This document shows, piece after piece, positions 62,383 through 64,000 of a stretch of DNA of 64,000 bases; positions within the stretch are counted from its first letter, which is position 1, and each line of letters begins with the position of its first letter. Where the stretch lies: positions 682,001-746,000 of the forward strand of contig NZ_JAFFSX010000002.1 of NCBI RefSeq assembly GCF_017948485.1, given 5' to 3'. A model generated the notes under the pieces. It saw only the letters and a list, made by a program, of their open reading frames with translations. It ran no database searches and was not told where the DNA came from. This DNA is from Streptomyces sp. GESEQ-35. Lineage in GTDB: Bacteria > Actinomycetota > Actinomycetes > Streptomycetales > Streptomycetaceae. A program made the position numbers and the translations under genes.

Positions 62383-64000
62383 ATGGGACGCCGGGAGAAA
62401 CCGCTGGATCCGGGGGCGGGGGCCGTGCAGCGGTTCGCGTACGAACTGCGCAAGCTGCGTGACGAGGCGGGCACCCCGACCTACCGCGCGATGGCGCTCG
62501 GCGCCGTCTACTCGGCGCCCACCCTCTCGGCCGCGGCGGCCGGCGAACGGCTGCCCACCCTGCCCGTGCTCCTCGCCTACGTCACCGCCTGCGACGGTGA
62601 CCCCGAGGAGTGGGAGCGCCGATGGCGGGAGGCCGTCGCCGAGTCGGCCGACACCCGGGCCCTCGACGGCCCGGACGACGAGGACAGCCCCTACCCGGGG
62701 CTCGCCCGCTTCGAGACGGGCGACGGCGAGCACTTCCACGGCCGGGACGACCTGACCGCCGAACTGGCCCGGCTCACCGCCCGCACGCGATGCGCGGCGG
62801 TCGTCGGGGCGTCCGGCAGCGGCAAGTCGTCGCTGCTGCGGGCCGGACTGATACCCGCGCTGCGGGATCCGTCGGCCACGACGGGCACCGCCCTCGCGGC
62901 CATCCGCCTGCTCACCCCGGGCCCGCACCCCGCCCGCACCCACGAGGCCCTGTTCACACCGCATGACGCGCCGGGCGACACACTGCTCGTGGTCGACCAG
63001 TTCGAGGAGGTCTTCACCCTCTGCGCCGACCCCGCCGAACGGGACCGGTTCCTCGGGCAGTTGCTCACCGCGGCGGACCCGGCGGCCCGGCTGCGTGTGC
63101 TGATCGCCGTCCGCGCCGACTTCTACGGCCGCTGCGCCGACCACCGCAGGCTCGCCGAGGCCCTGCGGGACTCCACGCTGCTCGTCGGACCGATGCCGCC
63201 GGCCGCGCTGCGGGAAGCCGTGGTGCGACCGGCGACGGCGCGACGGCACGTCGTCGAACGCGCCCTGACCGCACGGATCGTCGCGGACGTCGCCGAGGAA
63301 CCGGGCGGTCTCCCGCTGATGGCGCACGCCCTGCGCGAGGTCTGGCGCCGCCGCGCCGCCAAGACGCTCACCCTCGCCGCCTACGAGGCCGTCGGCGGTG
63401 TCCGGGGCGCCGTCGCGCACACCGCGGAAACCGTCTACACCCGGTGCACGCCCGCCGAGTCGACCGCGCTGCGGGCCCTCCTGCTGCGCCTGGTCAGCCC
63501 CGGCGACGGTACCGAGGACACCCGACGGCCCGTCGACCGCGCCGAGTTCGACGCCGACGAGACGACCGCCGGCCTTCTGGAGCACCTGGTGCACCGTCGC
63601 CTGCTCACCGTCGACGGGGACACGGTCGACCTCGCGCACGAGGCCCTCATCGGCGCCTGGCCGCGGCTGCGCGCCTGGCTGGACGAGGGCCGCGAACGGC
63701 TGCGCCTGCACCGCCGACTCACCGAGGCCGCGCTCACCTGGGACGAGCTGGGCCGGGACGCGGGCGCGCTCTACCGGGGCACCCGGCTGACCCAGGCGCG
63801 CGAGACCTTCGGCGACGGTGGCCAGGAGGGCACGGCACAGGGGGAGTTGAACCGGCTCGAACGTGACTTCCTGGCCGCGAGCGTGCACGCCCACGAACGC
63901 GGGCGGCGGGCCGCGACCCGTGCCGCCCGCCGGCTGCGGGCCCTCACCGGTGCGCTCGCCGTCCTGCTGTGCCTGGCCGTCGTCGCGGGCGCGGCCGCCT
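62383..64000 (+). CDS. HTH-nSTAND NTPase, cut by the window edge
   Basis: At least 539 residues, 3' end missing. A DNA-binding-like helical region opens it (VQRFAYELRKLRDEAGTPTY). The novel-STAND1 module follows: YPGLARFETGDGEHFHGRDD then the Walker A AAVVGASGSGKSSLLRAGLI (about 138-157) and Walker B DTLLVVDQFEEVFTL. A membrane helix (RALTGALAVLLCLAVVAGAA) comes at the window edge. Such proteins normally continue with WD40 propeller repeats. nSTAND NTPases are proposed to sense invading signals and trigger oligomerised effectors, but in Streptomyces many are regulatory. The ATG follows GAGGGGGAGACGCGC. Confidence 0.82.
   Translation, partial: MGRREKPLDPGAGAVQRFAYELRKLRDEAGTPTYRAMALGAVYSAPTLSAAAAGERLPTLPVLLAYVTACDGDPEEWERRWREAVAESADTRALDGPDDEDSPYPGLARFETGDGEHFHGRDDLTAELARLTARTRCAAVVGASGSGKSSLLRAGLIPALRDPSATTGTALAAIRLLTPGPHPARTHEALFTPHDAPGDTLLVVDQFEEVFTLCADPAERDRFLGQLLTAADPAARLRVLIAVRADFYGRCADHRRLAEALRDSTLLVGPMPPAALREAVVRPATARRHVVERALTARIVADVAEEPGGLPLMAHALREVWRRRAAKTLTLAAYEAVGGVRGAVAHTAETVYTRCTPAESTALRALLLRLVSPGDGTEDTRRPVDRAEFDADETTAGLLEHLVHRRLLTVDGDTVDLAHEALIGAWPRLRAWLDEGRERLRLHRRLTEAALTWDELGRDAGALYRGTRLTQARETFGDGGQEGTAQGELNRLERDFLAASVHAHERGRRAATRAARRLRALTGALAVLLCLAVVAGAAA

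Noticed and set aside
1..64000. tRNA, rRNA, CRISPR array, insertion sequence, prophage or PKS/NRPS cluster
   Set aside because: Nothing with the required structure was seen: no cloverleaf, no regular spacer array, no transposase or integrase with flanking repeats, no modular synthase.

Overview
This is chromosomal DNA of a Streptomyces or very close relative. The evidence is very high GC with G/C-biased third codon positions, many GTG starts, rare TTA codons, ATGA/GTGA gene overlaps, and families typical of the genus: an actinobacterial gas-vesicle cluster, narGHJI, a SigF-type sigma factor, ANTAR and DUF5753 regulators, and CBM2-bearing cellulases with a CebR-type operator. From memory, the order gas vesicles, then nitrate reductase, then a GH74/GH48/GH5/GH6 block resembles the SCO6495-SCO6550 part of the S. 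coelicolor chromosome; this was not checked.

Layout. 1-7.5 kb: LapA-like membrane protein, acetyltransferase, DUF5107/TPR protein, VOC protein, a type II NADH dehydrogenase-like flavoprotein overlapping a transketolase, and a wrecked LigD polymerase-domain gene. 7.6-10.9 kb: gvpO-A-F-G-J-L-S-K, a tightly coupled operon. 10.9-20.5 kb: housekeeping and stress genes (small membrane protein, methyltransferase, PAP2-lipid kinase fusion, phosphatase, ABC-F ATPase, DJ-1/PfpI protein, DUF2795 protein, sigma factor, PAS/GAF and GAF-ANTAR sensors). 20.5-35.6 kb: a cell-surface protein, an aminotransferase-fold protein without its lysine, two MBL-fold hydrolases, a DedA-like protein, a holin-like/alkaline-phosphatase fusion, a MoxR plus VWA-metallopeptidase pair, OsmC, a CorA-like protein, GDPD and a stand-alone DnaK. 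35.7-42.1 kb: narGHJI on the minus strand. 42.1-48.1 kb: methyltransferases and regulators with gene remnants between them. 48.2-59.7 kb: plant-cell-wall degradation (PL11, GH74, GH48, GH5, GH6). 59.8-64 kb: methyltransferase, a GT39-type membrane glycosyltransferase, and a HTH-nSTAND NTPase cut by the window edge.

Two themes stand out. First, eight copies of one short hairpin-containing intergenic repeat occur in 64 kb. Its two longest copies sit inside broken genes (the ligD remnant and a small membrane-protein gene) in place of missing coding sequence. Second, several genes carry clean internal losses at functionally decisive places: narG lacks the segment holding three of the four FS0 iron-sulfur ligands, the GH74 enzyme has most of its CBM2 cut out, and an MmpS-like protein has lost its membrane anchor and start codon. 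The nitrate reductase and the xyloglucanase are therefore probably altered in function although their reading frames are open.

The cellulase block looks like a working free-enzyme system: a reducing-end GH48, a non-reducing-end GH6, a GH5 endoglucanase and a xyloglucanase, with a perfect CebR-type box next to GH48, a half-conserved one next to GH5, and a TTA codon in the GH5 signal peptide. No rRNA, tRNA, CRISPR array, prophage or insertion sequence was recognised.
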